Assembly: GCA_012837435.1 (NCBI GenBank)
Contig: DURD01000011.1
Location: 68,024-117,318, forward strand
From: Erysipelotrichaceae bacterium
GTDB lineage: Bacteria > Bacillota_I > Bacilli_A > RFN20 > CAG-826
Direction of reading: 5' to 3'
DNA: 49,295 nucleotides
Part shown: positions 35,568-44,221 of the stretch, one piece after another
How the letters are laid out: each line of letters starts with the position of its first letter
Position numbering within the stretch: position 1 is the first letter of the stretch
Position numbers and translations under genes: made by a program
Notes under the pieces: model-generated
The model's database searches: none
What the model was told of the DNA's origin: nothing
What the model saw: the letters and a program-made list of their open reading frames with translations, nothing else

Positions 35568-37937
35568 TTATTCTTTTACGTTGACACTGATTTCAGTTTC
35601 ACCAAATTCTGATTCTAAAATTAGCTTAATGGGATTATTTGAAATCGGCTTAACAATCGCTAAAGCTCTACCATAATATGTTTCAGTTTCTTTTACTTTA
35701 TAGCCTTCTTTACAGTACGGAATACCTGAACCTAAACCTAATAGTTCACCGTTTATAACATCTTTAACTTTTACTTTTTTCTCATTGATTGGATCTATGA
35801 TATTGTTTTCATCCAAAGATAAAATGTGGATATAAGCGAATTCATCTAATGTAATACTTGGTTTCTCACAAGTAAGAGCGATGTGATTTGATTCTTTTCC
35901 AGATTTTAAACTAGTTTCATCGATAACGTTTCCTTCTACATCGTAGGAAACCAGCCTTAATATTCCTGGATAATATTTTGTTACACATTTTAAATGGGTA
36001 TTACTAGGGACTAACTTTTTTAAGATCAAGGAGTCGTTTTGGAACAGCTCCACTCGATGGGCATTTGAATATATTTGAACTTCACATTTTTTATCTATGT
36101 ATCCTGGAAAATTCCAAGAAGCAATGGCATTAGTAAATCGCCAAGCAGATGGCGAATGTTTCTTTCTATATTCCTGTGGAGAAACCACTGCGATAGCGCT
36201 TATTTTATTTCTAAAACCCACCATAACGGCGTCTAGTTGAGGAGAGGGATTGCCCAAAATATCGATAGCGCCAGTCGACGCGGTAAGCCAACCTGATTTA
36301 TCGAGGCGATAGTCTTTCTTTTCCACTGAGAGCATCGCGCCGATACCCACTTCGCCCATATAGTCCATCCCCGCCCAAATGAAGTCGCCGATAAGACGAG
36401 GATTATCTTTCCATATGTTATAAAATTTACCTGCATCAGAAATGAATGTTTCTGTTCCACAGATAAAACGATCAGGATATTTCCTTAAATCCCCTTTATA
36501 GCGGTATAAACCATAGTTATATCCAGCGACATCGAGCTTTGAAAAGGCTTCTCTGGTATTTTTATCGACGATTGGAAGCATGGCGCCGATTTTCATAAAT
36601 TCACTGCCGAAGATCCCCGCGAGATTATTAAAAAACGCTGAAGAACCACCTTCTTTAATTTTTTTAGGTTTGGAATCTTTTACTTCCTTTGCCGCCTTTT
36701 TATCTGAGTATTGTGAAAATGGTGTTTTAGCAATACCGTTAAAAAATACATTGATACCGCATGTTACAATTGCTGGTTTATCTAGTTCTTTAATTCGCTT
36801 TGTAAACATCTCAGTCCATTCAATACCCTTCTTAAAAGCGGTTTCACCGACTTCGTTACCGATAGAATATAGAGCAACACAAGGATGGGTCCTATCTCTA
36901 AGCACCATATCGGTAATATCTTTATCCCAGTCTTCTTCACAATAATTGGCGTAGTCATATTGGGTTTTACGGATAAACCAAGAGTCTGCGAACTCATCCA
37001 TGACTATTAAACCTAATTCATCGCAGGCGTTTAAAAATCCTTCGCTTATTGGATTATGAGCGCTTCTCACCGCATTAAAACCCGCTTGTTTTAATATTTC
37101 TGCTTTTCTTCTTTCTACGAAGGGATGAGATATCGCTCCTAAAATACCCGCTTCAGAATGGACACAACATCCTCTTAAAAGGATTCTTTTTCCGTTTAGA
37201 AGAAAGCCTTTTTCTTTATCTAGTTCAAATTGTCTAATTCCAAAATTATAGGTATAATCTTCGCCATCAACCGTAATGGTTAGTTGATATAAATTAGGGG
37301 TTTCATCACTCCATAGTTTTGGATTATCGATGAAGAAAGTATCTTTGATATGTTTTTTGTTGTTGCTTTTACTTACAACGACTTTATTTTTATATCTAAT
37401 GGAAATGGTGGAGGGCGCTCTATTGCTTAGTTGATATCTAATAAGAACTTTACCTTCTCGATAATCAAGGGTATTGATAATAACTGAGCGAGGCACTAAA
37501 TGATTATTCTTTAAGATAATTAAATGGACGGGGCGAATGATTCCAGAACCGGTATACCATCTAGAGTTCGGTTGTTCACCATTTCTAACAAAGACTCGAA
37601 TGATATTATTGCCTTCTTTAACGTAGTCTGTGACATCGATATAAAAATCAGCGTAGCCATAATGTCTTTCATAAACTTTAACGTCGTTAACAAAGTATTG
37701 GGCGTTGTGATAAACCCCTTCAAATCTAAAAAGAACTCTTCCGCCTTCTTCTACAACCGGAAGCGTGAAATCTTTTTCATAATAGTAATCCCCACCTTTA
37801 AAGTAGGCACCAGAAATAGAAGAAGGGTTATTGATATCCCTTTCTTCTTCAAGCATGGCATCATGTGGCAAGTCCACGGTAACTACATTTTCTTCCTCAT
37901 TTGCTTTGTAGAACCGCCATTGTTTGTTAAAATTCAT
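35568..37937 (-). CDS. Cytoplasmic GH2 beta-galactosidase-like enzyme
   Basis: Enzyme of 789 residues with no signal peptide, so it works on imported sugar. The order is sugar-binding beta-sandwich (LPHDAMLE, SGAYFKGGDYYYEK), Ig-like domain, TIM barrel, then C-terminal beta domains. The acid/base Glu is at about 362 in SIGNEVGE and the nucleophile Glu at about 496 in CGTETF; WAGMDYMGEVG follows. A NAVRSAHNP motif is also present. Likely beta-galactosidase, but beta-glucuronidase or other GH2 activity cannot be excluded. It is alone on the minus strand with AAAGAGAG before the ATG; the divergent spacer holds two palindromes of LacI type, different from the operator of the GH32 locus. Confidence 0.9.
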   Translation of the reverse strand: MNFNKQWRFYKANEEENVVTVDLPHDAMLEEERDINNPSSISGAYFKGGDYYYEKDFTLPVVEEGGRVLFRFEGVYHNAQYFVNDVKVYERHYGYADFYIDVTDYVKEGNNIIRVFVRNGEQPNSRWYTGSGIIRPVHLIILKNNHLVPRSVIINTLDYREGKVLIRYQLSNRAPSTISIRYKNKVVVSKSNNKKHIKDTFFIDNPKLWSDETPNLYQLTITVDGEDYTYNFGIRQFELDKEKGFLLNGKRILLRGCCVHSEAGILGAISHPFVERRKAEILKQAGFNAVRSAHNPISEGFLNACDELGLIVMDEFADSWFIRKTQYDYANYCEEDWDKDITDMVLRDRTHPCVALYSIGNEVGETAFKKGIEWTEMFTKRIKELDKPAIVTCGINVFFNGIAKTPFSQYSDKKAAKEVKDSKPKKIKEGGSSAFFNNLAGIFGSEFMKIGAMLPIVDKNTREAFSKLDVAGYNYGLYRYKGDLRKYPDRFICGTETFISDAGKFYNIWKDNPRLIGDFIWAGMDYMGEVGIGAMLSVEKKDYRLDKSGWLTASTGAIDILGNPSPQLDAVMVGFRNKISAIAVVSPQEYRKKHSPSAWRFTNAIASWNFPGYIDKKCEVQIYSNAHRVELFQNDSLILKKLVPSNTHLKCVTKYYPGILRLVSYDVEGNVIDETSLKSGKESNHIALTCEKPSITLDEFAYIHILSLDENNIIDPINEKKVKVKDVINGELLGLGSGIPYCKEGYKVKETETYYGRALAIVKPISNNPIKLILESEFGETEISVNVKE

Positions 37938-38351
37938 AAAACTCTCTTTATATTAAGATACAACTATTGTAATTTTAAAGGCAATTAATTAATTATTTAT
38001 GGTTTAGGGAAATAAATTGCTTAAACGATTTTAAGCCTAAAGAAAATTACAACAAATAAACATATTTTTGATGACCATACATGGTAAAACAATAAGTTGT
38101 TATTTTGGAACAAAAATACTTAGATTCACAACTGATCAACCGGTTGACAAAAAGTAATTAAAGAATTGTCTTCTAAGGTAAATCGTTTTGGACTTATTAA
38201 GTATACTTACAAGATAAAATACGAAATGGTTCGCCATAAAATTTAAAAGTTTAAGTATTCAAAAACATTTGTTTGATAATGGGGGATAGAGTTTTTACAA
38301 TGTTTGTGATATTGTTCTTTTAAGATCAATAGTTCTTAAAAAGGAGTTTCT
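37938..38351. other. Divergent spacer between GH2 and dpnM with palindromes
   Basis: 414 bases without a gene. It contains the palindromes GCTTAAA-CGAT-TTTAAGC (38019-38036) and TCAACCGGTTGA (38136-38147), and two GATC sites (near 38134 and 38321) on the methylase side. Confidence 0.7.
38136..38147. promoter_or_regulatory. Palindrome TCAACCGGTTGA, LacI-type operator candidate
   Basis: Perfect 12-base palindrome with central CCGG, a common LacI/GalR operator core, about 200 bases before the GH2 start. No cognate regulator is encoded nearby. Confidence 0.4.
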
Positions 38352-39185
38352 ATGTATAAAGTTTCACCCTTCGTGAAGTGGGCTGGGGGCAAGCGCCAGG
38401 TCATGAATCATCTCTTAGAATTAAAACCTAAAAAATTCAAGCGTTATTACGAACCATTCGTGGGTGGTGGTGCACTTCTTTTAGAATTAACTCCTATTCA
38501 GGCGACCATCAACGACTCTAACAAAGAACTAATGTATGTTTATAGATGTTTAAGAAACAAAAAACTTTTTAAAAAATTCTACGACACATGCAAAGAACAC
38601 GAAGCTAAACATTCTGAAAAATACTACTATGAAATTCGTAGCATGGACAAAAAGAAAAACGTTTATGCTAAACTTCCTACCTACATAAAGGCGGCAAGAT
38701 GTGTTTATCTTAACAAAGCATGCTTTAATGGCCTTTATAGAGTTAATAAAAAAGGACAATTCAACGTTCCTTCTGGGAAATACGAAAAAATTCGTTGCTT
38801 CGATGAAGACAACATTAACGCTTTACATGAATATTTTAATAAAAACAAACCTATTATATTAAATAAGGATTTTGCACAGGCTGTAAAAGCCGCTAGAGCA
38901 GGAGACTTCGTATATATTGACCCACCATATGACGTAACTGGTCAACAATCGTTTACTTCCTATACAACTGGGGGATTTGATAGGAAAGAACAAGAAAGAC
39001 TTAGAAATGTTATCAAAGAACTAACAGAAAAAGGTGTCCTTGTTATGGCCAATAATGCAAATACAAATTTCATTCAAGAATTATACAAAGACTTTAATAT
39101 TCATGTAATTGAAGCTAGAAGAAGCATAAACTCTAAGGCTGATGGACGAGGAAAAGTTGAAGAAGTAATCATTACTAACTATTGA
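38352..39185 (+). CDS. dpnM: DpnM-type N6-adenine DNA methylase (GATC)
   Basis: DNA adenine methyltransferase of 277 residues, alpha class (D12/Dam type). FVKWAGGKRQ at 7-16 is the AdoMet-binding motif I and DPPYDVTG at about 190 is catalytic motif IV; YEPFVGGGA and CRYLNK-like CVYLNKACFNGLYR complete the family pattern. Together with the next two genes it forms a DpnII system that methylates A in GATC on double-stranded DNA. AAAAGGAG precedes the ATG. Two GATC sites lie in its upstream spacer, which could allow methylation-linked control. Confidence 0.95.
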   Translation: MYKVSPFVKWAGGKRQVMNHLLELKPKKFKRYYEPFVGGGALLLELTPIQATINDSNKELMYVYRCLRNKKLFKKFYDTCKEHEAKHSEKYYYEIRSMDKKKNVYAKLPTYIKAARCVYLNKACFNGLYRVNKKGQFNVPSGKYEKIRCFDEDNINALHEYFNKNKPIILNKDFAQAVKAARAGDFVYIDPPYDVTGQQSFTSYTTGGFDRKEQERLRNVIKELTEKGVLVMANNANTNFIQELYKDFNIHVIEARRSINSKADGRGKVEEVIITNY

Positions 39186-39186
39186 T

Positions 39187-40005
39187 ATGACTTTAAAAAG
39201 AAATACTTACTATAAAGATGATAAATTTACCCTACTAAAAGGAAGTTCTTTTTGTATACTGAAGAAGATTGAACCTAAGTCAGTCGATTTAATTTTTGCT
39301 GACCCACCATATTTTTTATCTAGTGGAGGCATTAGTTGCCAAAGCGGAAAACAAGTTTCTGTAAATAAAGGAGAATGGGATTATTCCAAAACGATTAAGG
39401 ATAAAATCAAATACCATAGAAAGTGGATTGCTTTATGCCGTGATGTTTTGAAAGATGACGGAACAATAATGATTTCATCTACTCTTCATAGCGTTTATGC
39501 CATTGGAGTGGCGTTAGAATTAGAAGGTTATTCTATTATTAATAATATAATTTGGAAAAAAACAAATCCTGCACCAAACCTTGCGTGCAGATGTTTTACT
39601 CACTCAACTGAAACTATCATTTGGGCGAGAAAACAATTAACTATTAAAAAGAAAGGCAAACATTATTTCAACTACGAGGCTATGAAAGAAGCAAATGGCG
39701 GAAAGCAAATGAAAGATGTATGGGAATTTGAAAATGAACCAGAAATAGTGGAAGTTGCTACCGCTTCTAGAAGTGAAAAGAAATATGGTAAACATCCGAC
39801 ACAAAAACCTGTTAAACTATTGGAAAGATTAATTACCGCTGCTACGAAAGAAGGAGATTTAATTTTGGATCCTTTTAATGGTTCTGGAACTACTGGAATA
39901 GTAGCAACAAAGATGAACAGAAGATATATTGGTATCGAAATAAATAAAGATTATTTAGAACTTACTAAAAAAAGATATCTAGGAGGCAAAGACAATGGCA
40001 AATAG
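39187..40005 (+). CDS. dpnA: DpnA-type adenine methylase
   Basis: Second methyltransferase of the DpnII system, 272 residues, beta class: catalytic DPPYF at about 39 comes before the AdoMet motif DPFNGSGTTG at about 227-236. DpnA methylates GATC also in single-stranded DNA in the pneumococcal system (established). It starts one base after dpnM without its own ribosome site, implying coupled translation, and overlaps the endonuclease gene by 11 bases. Confidence 0.95.
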   Translation: MTLKRNTYYKDDKFTLLKGSSFCILKKIEPKSVDLIFADPPYFLSSGGISCQSGKQVSVNKGEWDYSKTIKDKIKYHRKWIALCRDVLKDDGTIMISSTLHSVYAIGVALELEGYSIINNIIWKKTNPAPNLACRCFTHSTETIIWARKQLTIKKKGKHYFNYEAMKEANGGKQMKDVWEFENEPEIVEVATASRSEKKYGKHPTQKPVKLLERLITAATKEGDLILDPFNGSGTTGIVATKMNRRYIGIEINKDYLELTKKRYLGGKDNGK

Positions 40006-40891
40006 AGATTTCAATGCCTGGTTATCAACGATGAAGGATAGCGTTGCGACATGGACATACTATACAGATTTTCAAAAAGTATATGAGAATGTTCAAAAGA
40101 TTAAAATTGAATTAAATATTCTCAATTCACTTATTGGTTCTAAAAATATAGAAGAAGAATTTAAAACCATTGTGGAACAATATCCTAATGTTTTAGCCGT
40201 AGTGCCAATTCTTTTGGCTAAACGCGAGACTGAAATTAAAGTTCTAGACGCCGAAGGAAATTATACATTCAACTTTGTTAAAATGAACTATTCTATTGAT
40301 CAATACATTCTATTTATGAGAAACAGTGGGCTTTTTGATTTGCTTGAAAATCATATAATTAACAATCTCGTCGATTATGTTTTGGGTGTTGAGGTTGGGA
40401 TGGACACAAACGGTCGTAAAAATAGAACAGGTCATGTGATGGAAGACTTAGTTGAATCTTTTCTTGTTAAAGCCGGGCTAATAAAAGATCAGACATATTT
40501 TAAAGAGATGTATGTCTCAGAAGTTGAAAAAAGATTTAATCTAGACTTATCTAGGCTAAGCAATGAAGGCAAAACAGAAAAAAGGTTTGATTTTGTGTTT
40601 ATCGGAGCCTTTGGAACGGTTTATATTTGTGAATGCAATTTCTATGGTAGTGGTGGCTCCAAACTTAATGAAACCGCTAGAAGTTATAAAACATTAGCGT
40701 TAGAAGCAAAAGGCATAAAAGGATTGCAATTTGTCTGGTTTACAGATGGAATTGGATGGAATTCTGCTAAAAATAATTTAGAAGAAACGTTCGGTGTTCT
40801 TGATAACTTATATAATTTGAACGATTTAGAAAATGGAGCAATTGATAGTTTGATTAATGGAAATGAATATTTGGAATTGATATTGAATTAA
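39995..40891 (+). CDS. dpnB: DpnII-type restriction endonuclease
   Basis: Type II restriction enzyme of 298 residues, matching the DpnII family in length and in blocks such as NRTGHVMEDLVE, YISEVEKRF-like MYVSEVEKRFNLDL and the core KRFDFVF...YICECNFYGSGGSKLNE. The Glu/Asp and Glu-Cys-Asn part probably forms the metal site. It should cut unmethylated GATC. GGAGG precedes its ATG inside dpnA. The gene order dpnM-dpnA-dpnB is the same as in the pneumococcal system. Confidence 0.95.
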   Translation: MANRDFNAWLSTMKDSVATWTYYTDFQKVYENVQKIKIELNILNSLIGSKNIEEEFKTIVEQYPNVLAVVPILLAKRETEIKVLDAEGNYTFNFVKMNYSIDQYILFMRNSGLFDLLENHIINNLVDYVLGVEVGMDTNGRKNRTGHVMEDLVESFLVKAGLIKDQTYFKEMYVSEVEKRFNLDLSRLSNEGKTEKRFDFVFIGAFGTVYICECNFYGSGGSKLNETARSYKTLALEAKGIKGLQFVWFTDGIGWNSAKNNLEETFGVLDNLYNLNDLENGAIDSLINGNEYLELILN

Positions 40892-40907
40892 CAGAACAAA
40901 AAAGAAG

Positions 40908-40928
40908 AGAACAAGGCATTGTTCTTTT
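40908..40928 (+). terminator. Weak terminator after dpnB
   Basis: AGAACAA, loop GGCA, TTGTTCT followed by TTT. The short T-run suggests partial read-through into the ASCH gene. Confidence 0.5.
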
Positions 40929-40959
40929 AATTGCTAAAAATGGAAGGCGTTGAATAACT

Positions 40960-41334
40960 ATGAAGAAAAAAATAATTATTTCTATTAATCCAGAACATGT
41001 TAAGAACATTATAAGCGGCACCAAAAAATATGAATACAGAACCAAAGCAGCGAAACACGATATCAATAAGATAATAATTTACGAAACAAAACCAGTTAGA
41101 AAAATTGTTGCTGAAGCTGAAGTTATTGATGTTTTAATGATGGCGCCAGAGGATTTGTGGAAAGAAACTAAAAGTGAATCAGGCATATCAAAAAAGCATT
41201 TCGATAATTATTTTAAAAGTAGAGAGTTCGGTTATGCTTACAAGTTAGGCAAAATCAAAGTTTATGAAAAGCCAAAAAGTTTAAATGAATTTGGTCTTAA
41301 GTTTGCACCACAATCATTTGTATATGTGAATTAA
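40960..41334 (+). CDS. ASCH/PUA-like domain protein
   Basis: Small protein of 124 residues of the ASCH type: ISINPEHVKNIISGTKKYEYR near the start and KPKSLNEFG...PQSFVYV at the end match a family of nucleic-acid-binding PUA-like folds. Family members are often listed as RNA-binding or as sensing modified bases. It lies 68 bases after the DpnII endonuclease gene and 15 before the macro-domain gene, so it may belong to an extended defence operon. AAGGCGTTG before the ATG is a weak ribosome site. Confidence 0.85.
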   Translation: MKKKIIISINPEHVKNIISGTKKYEYRTKAAKHDINKIIIYETKPVRKIVAEAEVIDVLMMAPEDLWKETKSESGISKKHFDNYFKSREFGYAYKLGKIKVYEKPKSLNEFGLKFAPQSFVYVN

Positions 41335-41349
41335 TGAAGGGAAAACAAA

Positions 41350-41868
41350 ATGATTGTTGAAGCAATTGAAATGGACATTACAAAAATCGGCGAGAAAGCT
41401 GATGCTATTGTTAATGCCGCTAATGAAACTTTGTTGGGAGGCGGTGGAGTTGATGGTGCAATCCACAGAGCAGCGGGACCGGAACTATTAGAAGAATGTC
41501 GCAAACTTAGTGGATGTAAACCAGGAGAAGCCAAGGCTACCAAAGCATATAGATTAAACAACAAATACATTATTCACACAGTTGGCCCGAGATATAGACT
41601 AGACCCTACTCCAGCAGAAACACTATCAAGATGTTACTTAAATTGCTTAAAATTAGCGGATGAATTAGGACTTGAATCCATCGCATTTCCATCAATTTCT
41701 ACCGGAGCATTTGGCTACCCAATTGAAGAAGCGGCGGAGGTCTGCGCGAAAGCTGTTTGTGGTTATAAACCTAAAAATCTCAAACGTTTTTACATGTGCA
41801 TTTTTAATGATGATAAAGCCAAAAAGATTTATAATTCCGCCTTTAAAAGACATGAGAAAAAGACCTAA
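41350..41868 (+). CDS. Macro-domain ADP-ribose hydrolase
   Basis: Protein of 172 residues with the macro-domain hallmarks: ADAIVNAANETLLGGGGVDGAIH and the phosphate loop SISTGAFGYP. It resembles YmdB-type O-acetyl-ADP-ribose deacetylases, which remove ADP-ribose or acetyl groups. Start has AAGGGAAA. Its place after DpnII and ASCH genes suggests removal of ADP-ribose marks in a phage-related setting; a housekeeping role is equally possible. Confidence 0.93.
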   Translation: MIVEAIEMDITKIGEKADAIVNAANETLLGGGGVDGAIHRAAGPELLEECRKLSGCKPGEAKATKAYRLNNKYIIHTVGPRYRLDPTPAETLSRCYLNCLKLADELGLESIAFPSISTGAFGYPIEEAAEVCAKAVCGYKPKNLKRFYMCIFNDDKAKKIYNSAFKRHEKKT

Positions 41869-42067
41869 TTGACACAGTTATTTATTAAAAATACATGTTT
41901 TAAATAGAAAATAATTAAAAGTAATTACTATTAAATTATTAATAATTTAATAAATTAATCAAAATAGTAAAATAATAGTTAATTAATAGTGAATATATAG
42001 TGATTTTATTGTAGTTAATTAAGCTGTTTTCATCGTTTTCTGCGACACTAATAAACTGATGTGATTC

Positions 42068-42096
42068 TTGAGTTTTAAAAAAATTAGCGACATACT
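42068..42096 (+). promoter_or_regulatory. Promoter of GNAT gene (leaderless)
   Basis: TTGAGT (42068-42073), 17 bases, CATACT (42091-42096). The ATG at 42103 falls on the expected transcription start, and no ribosome site exists. Confidence 0.5.
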
Positions 42097-42102
42097 AATT
42101 GC

Positions 42103-42609
42103 ATGGAATTAATTAGACCTAACAATAGATATTTGGATTCGTATATAGAAGCAAGTAATGAATACGATCTTTATTCTTTAAACGTCGAAGTATTGTTTGA
42201 TAGTCCAGAAACGGTAATTCAAAAATCGATAGATTATGAGAATGGAGTTAATATGAAACCGGGCTATGTTAGAGCCACTACATTTTGGCTTATTGATAAT
42301 CATGAGTTCATTGGTGAAATAAATATTCGTCACGAATTAAACGATAATCTTTTAAGGTATGGAGGTCATATCGGCTACGGAATTAGATCTAGCATGCGCA
42401 ATAAAGGATATGGTACAAAGATGCTGCAAATGGCTTTGGTGTACTGTAAAGAAACTTTGAAAATTAATAGAGTTTTGGTTACTTGTGATGAAAACAATAT
42501 CTGTTCTAGAAGAGTTATTGAAAAGAACAGCGGCATTCTCGAAAACATAATTATCAATTACACCGAACGCGGAATAGTTAAAACAAGACGATATTGGATT
42601 GATCTATAA
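42103..42609 (+). CDS. GNAT-family N-acetyltransferase
   Basis: Acetyl-CoA-dependent transferase of 168 residues. The family core is visible: FIGEINIRHELN, the pyrophosphate loop RNKGYGTKML, and LVTCDENNICSRRVIEKN. The closest style is the small acetyltransferase group annotated as acting on unknown small molecules or antibiotics; the substrate cannot be told. Preceded by 230 bases of very AT-rich spacer without other features. Confidence 0.9.
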   Translation: MELIRPNNRYLDSYIEASNEYDLYSLNVEVLFDSPETVIQKSIDYENGVNMKPGYVRATTFWLIDNHEFIGEINIRHELNDNLLRYGGHIGYGIRSSMRNKGYGTKMLQMALVYCKETLKINRVLVTCDENNICSRRVIEKNSGILENIIINYTERGIVKTRRYWIDL

Positions 42610-42871
42610 AAATGTAAATTATAAACCATTTTGAATTATTTTTGATGCGTTCTAAAAAGCATTCTATTGTTCGATAAACTAAGATAAAAACAGATTAAGA
42701 ATATTAAATCTTTTTATCATGCTTGATAAAACAAAATGATATAATTAGACGTAAGCATATTTCCTCGAAAAACATCGTGGCTTCTACTGTGTAAAAGTTA
42801 GCATGAGAGATAAAATGAAGTTCAGATGTTGCTTCGATGGTTAATCATAAATAAAGGAGAAAAGCATCATT

Positions 42872-43864
42872 ATGGAAAAAGTTTATTTAATTACAGGTGC
42901 CGCGGGTCACCTCGGTAACACAATCACGCGCCGACTAGCGGAATCAGGAAGTCATATTCGCGCTTTGTTGTTGCCCAATGAAAAGCATATTCCTGAAAAT
43001 ACAGAAGTTTTCTACGGGGATGTTTGTGATAAGGAAAGTATCAGACCATTTTTTGAAAATCTAGAGGGAAAAGATATAGTGGTCATCCACTGCGCGGGAA
43101 TCGTTTCTATTGCTACTAAGTTCGATCAAGCTGTCTATGATGTCAATGTTACAGGAACTAAAAACGTCGTAGATTTATGTAAAGAATATAAAGTATCAAA
43201 ACTCATTTATGTAAGTACTGTTCACGCTATTCCTGAAAAACCAAAAGGAGAAGTAATGACAGAAGTTTCTAGATTTGATCCTGAAGTTGCCGTGGGCTTA
43301 TATGCTAAAACAAAAGCGGAAGCCACTAACTATGTACTCGATGCTGCTAAAGAGGGATTAAACGCCACGGTTGTTCATCCATCTGGAATTGTCGGGCCGT
43401 TCGATTATGGAAACGGACATCTTACGGCCTTAATAATTGATTTTTACAAAAAACGTTTAACCGCGGGGGTCAAGGGAGGATACGACTTTGTCGATGTCCG
43501 CGATGTTGCTAAGGGTATAATTGCCGCCGTGGAAAAAGGCAAACCAGGCGAATGCTATATTCTTTCAAATCGTTATTTTAAAATTAGAGAAATTCTTGAC
43601 ATGCTCCACGAGATAACCGGTGTTAAAAAAGTGAGAACTTTCTTACCTATTTGGTTTACAAAAATTACCGCTACTCTTTCTGAAATATATTATAAAATAG
43701 TGAAACGGCCACCTTTATTCACTGCCTATTCAATATATACTCTCGATTCGAACGCTTTATTTTCTCACGAAAAAGCTGATAGAGAATTAGGCTATACGAA
43801 TAGAGATATGAAAGAGACCTTGAAGAATACTGTTGATTGGTTGAAAGAACAGGGTAGGATTTAA
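42872..43864 (+). CDS. NAD-dependent epimerase/dehydratase (extended SDR)
   Basis: Enzyme of 330 residues with Rossmann motif TGAAGHLG at 8-15, a substrate Ser/Thr segment YVSTVHAIP and the catalytic Tyr-Lys pair in GLYAKTKAEA. It looks like the dihydroflavonol-reductase/sugar-epimerase side of the extended SDR family; the exact substrate is unclear. AAAGGAG lies about ten bases before the ATG. Stands alone, with spacers on both sides. Confidence 0.9.
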   Translation: MEKVYLITGAAGHLGNTITRRLAESGSHIRALLLPNEKHIPENTEVFYGDVCDKESIRPFFENLEGKDIVVIHCAGIVSIATKFDQAVYDVNVTGTKNVVDLCKEYKVSKLIYVSTVHAIPEKPKGEVMTEVSRFDPEVAVGLYAKTKAEATNYVLDAAKEGLNATVVHPSGIVGPFDYGNGHLTALIIDFYKKRLTAGVKGGYDFVDVRDVAKGIIAAVEKGKPGECYILSNRYFKIREILDMLHEITGVKKVRTFLPIWFTKITATLSEIYYKIVKRPPLFTAYSIYTLDSNALFSHEKADRELGYTNRDMKETLKNTVDWLKEQGRI

Positions 43865-44221
43865 ATCTCTTAGTAATAATTGCACTGGATAGATGTGTAT
43901 TTTAGTTTTTTTGAAATAAGAGACAATTCAATAACTGAATGAGTATGATAAAAAATCTAAGAGTTTGTTAAAATCGATTTTTTGATAATAAAAACAAACG
44001 AATAAGCACCCTTTCATGTACTAAGGTCGGGTTGAAATATACTAATTCAAATGATGTGAGACTAAACTAAAGAGGAGGAACACTGGTTTTTTGGGAACAT
44101 ATACACAACTCATGATTGGCAAGATTTTACAGTTAGAATTTTTATATTTGAGTATAAAACCTATTATTTTTCTAATGGCCAAAGAGGAGTTTCTTCCCTA
44201 AGACCTTATTAAATTTTTAAA
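43865..44221. other. Intergenic region with possible gene remnant
   Basis: 357 bases without an intact gene. From 44066 to 44215 one frame without start codon is open and reads like protein (see separate entry). A GAGGAGG at 44072-44078 has no sensible start codon in that frame. Confidence 0.5.
44066..44215 (+). pseudogene. Possible coding remnant without start
   Basis: Between TAA at 44063 and the next TAA, 49 codons give a chemically normal protein (HWFFGNIYTTHDWQDF ... RGVSSLRPY) in spite of a locally AT-rich background. It has no start codon. Either a degenerate 3' end of a gene or chance; no family recognised. Confidence 0.25.

Noticed and set aside
36580-36945. 121-codon plus-strand ORF inside the GH2 gene
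   Set aside because: Antisense shadow; the GH2 frame carries catalytic motifs through this stretch.
41869-42102. Very AT-rich stretch considered as origin or attachment site
   Set aside because: No DnaA boxes, integrase or tRNA seen; simple AT-rich spacer.
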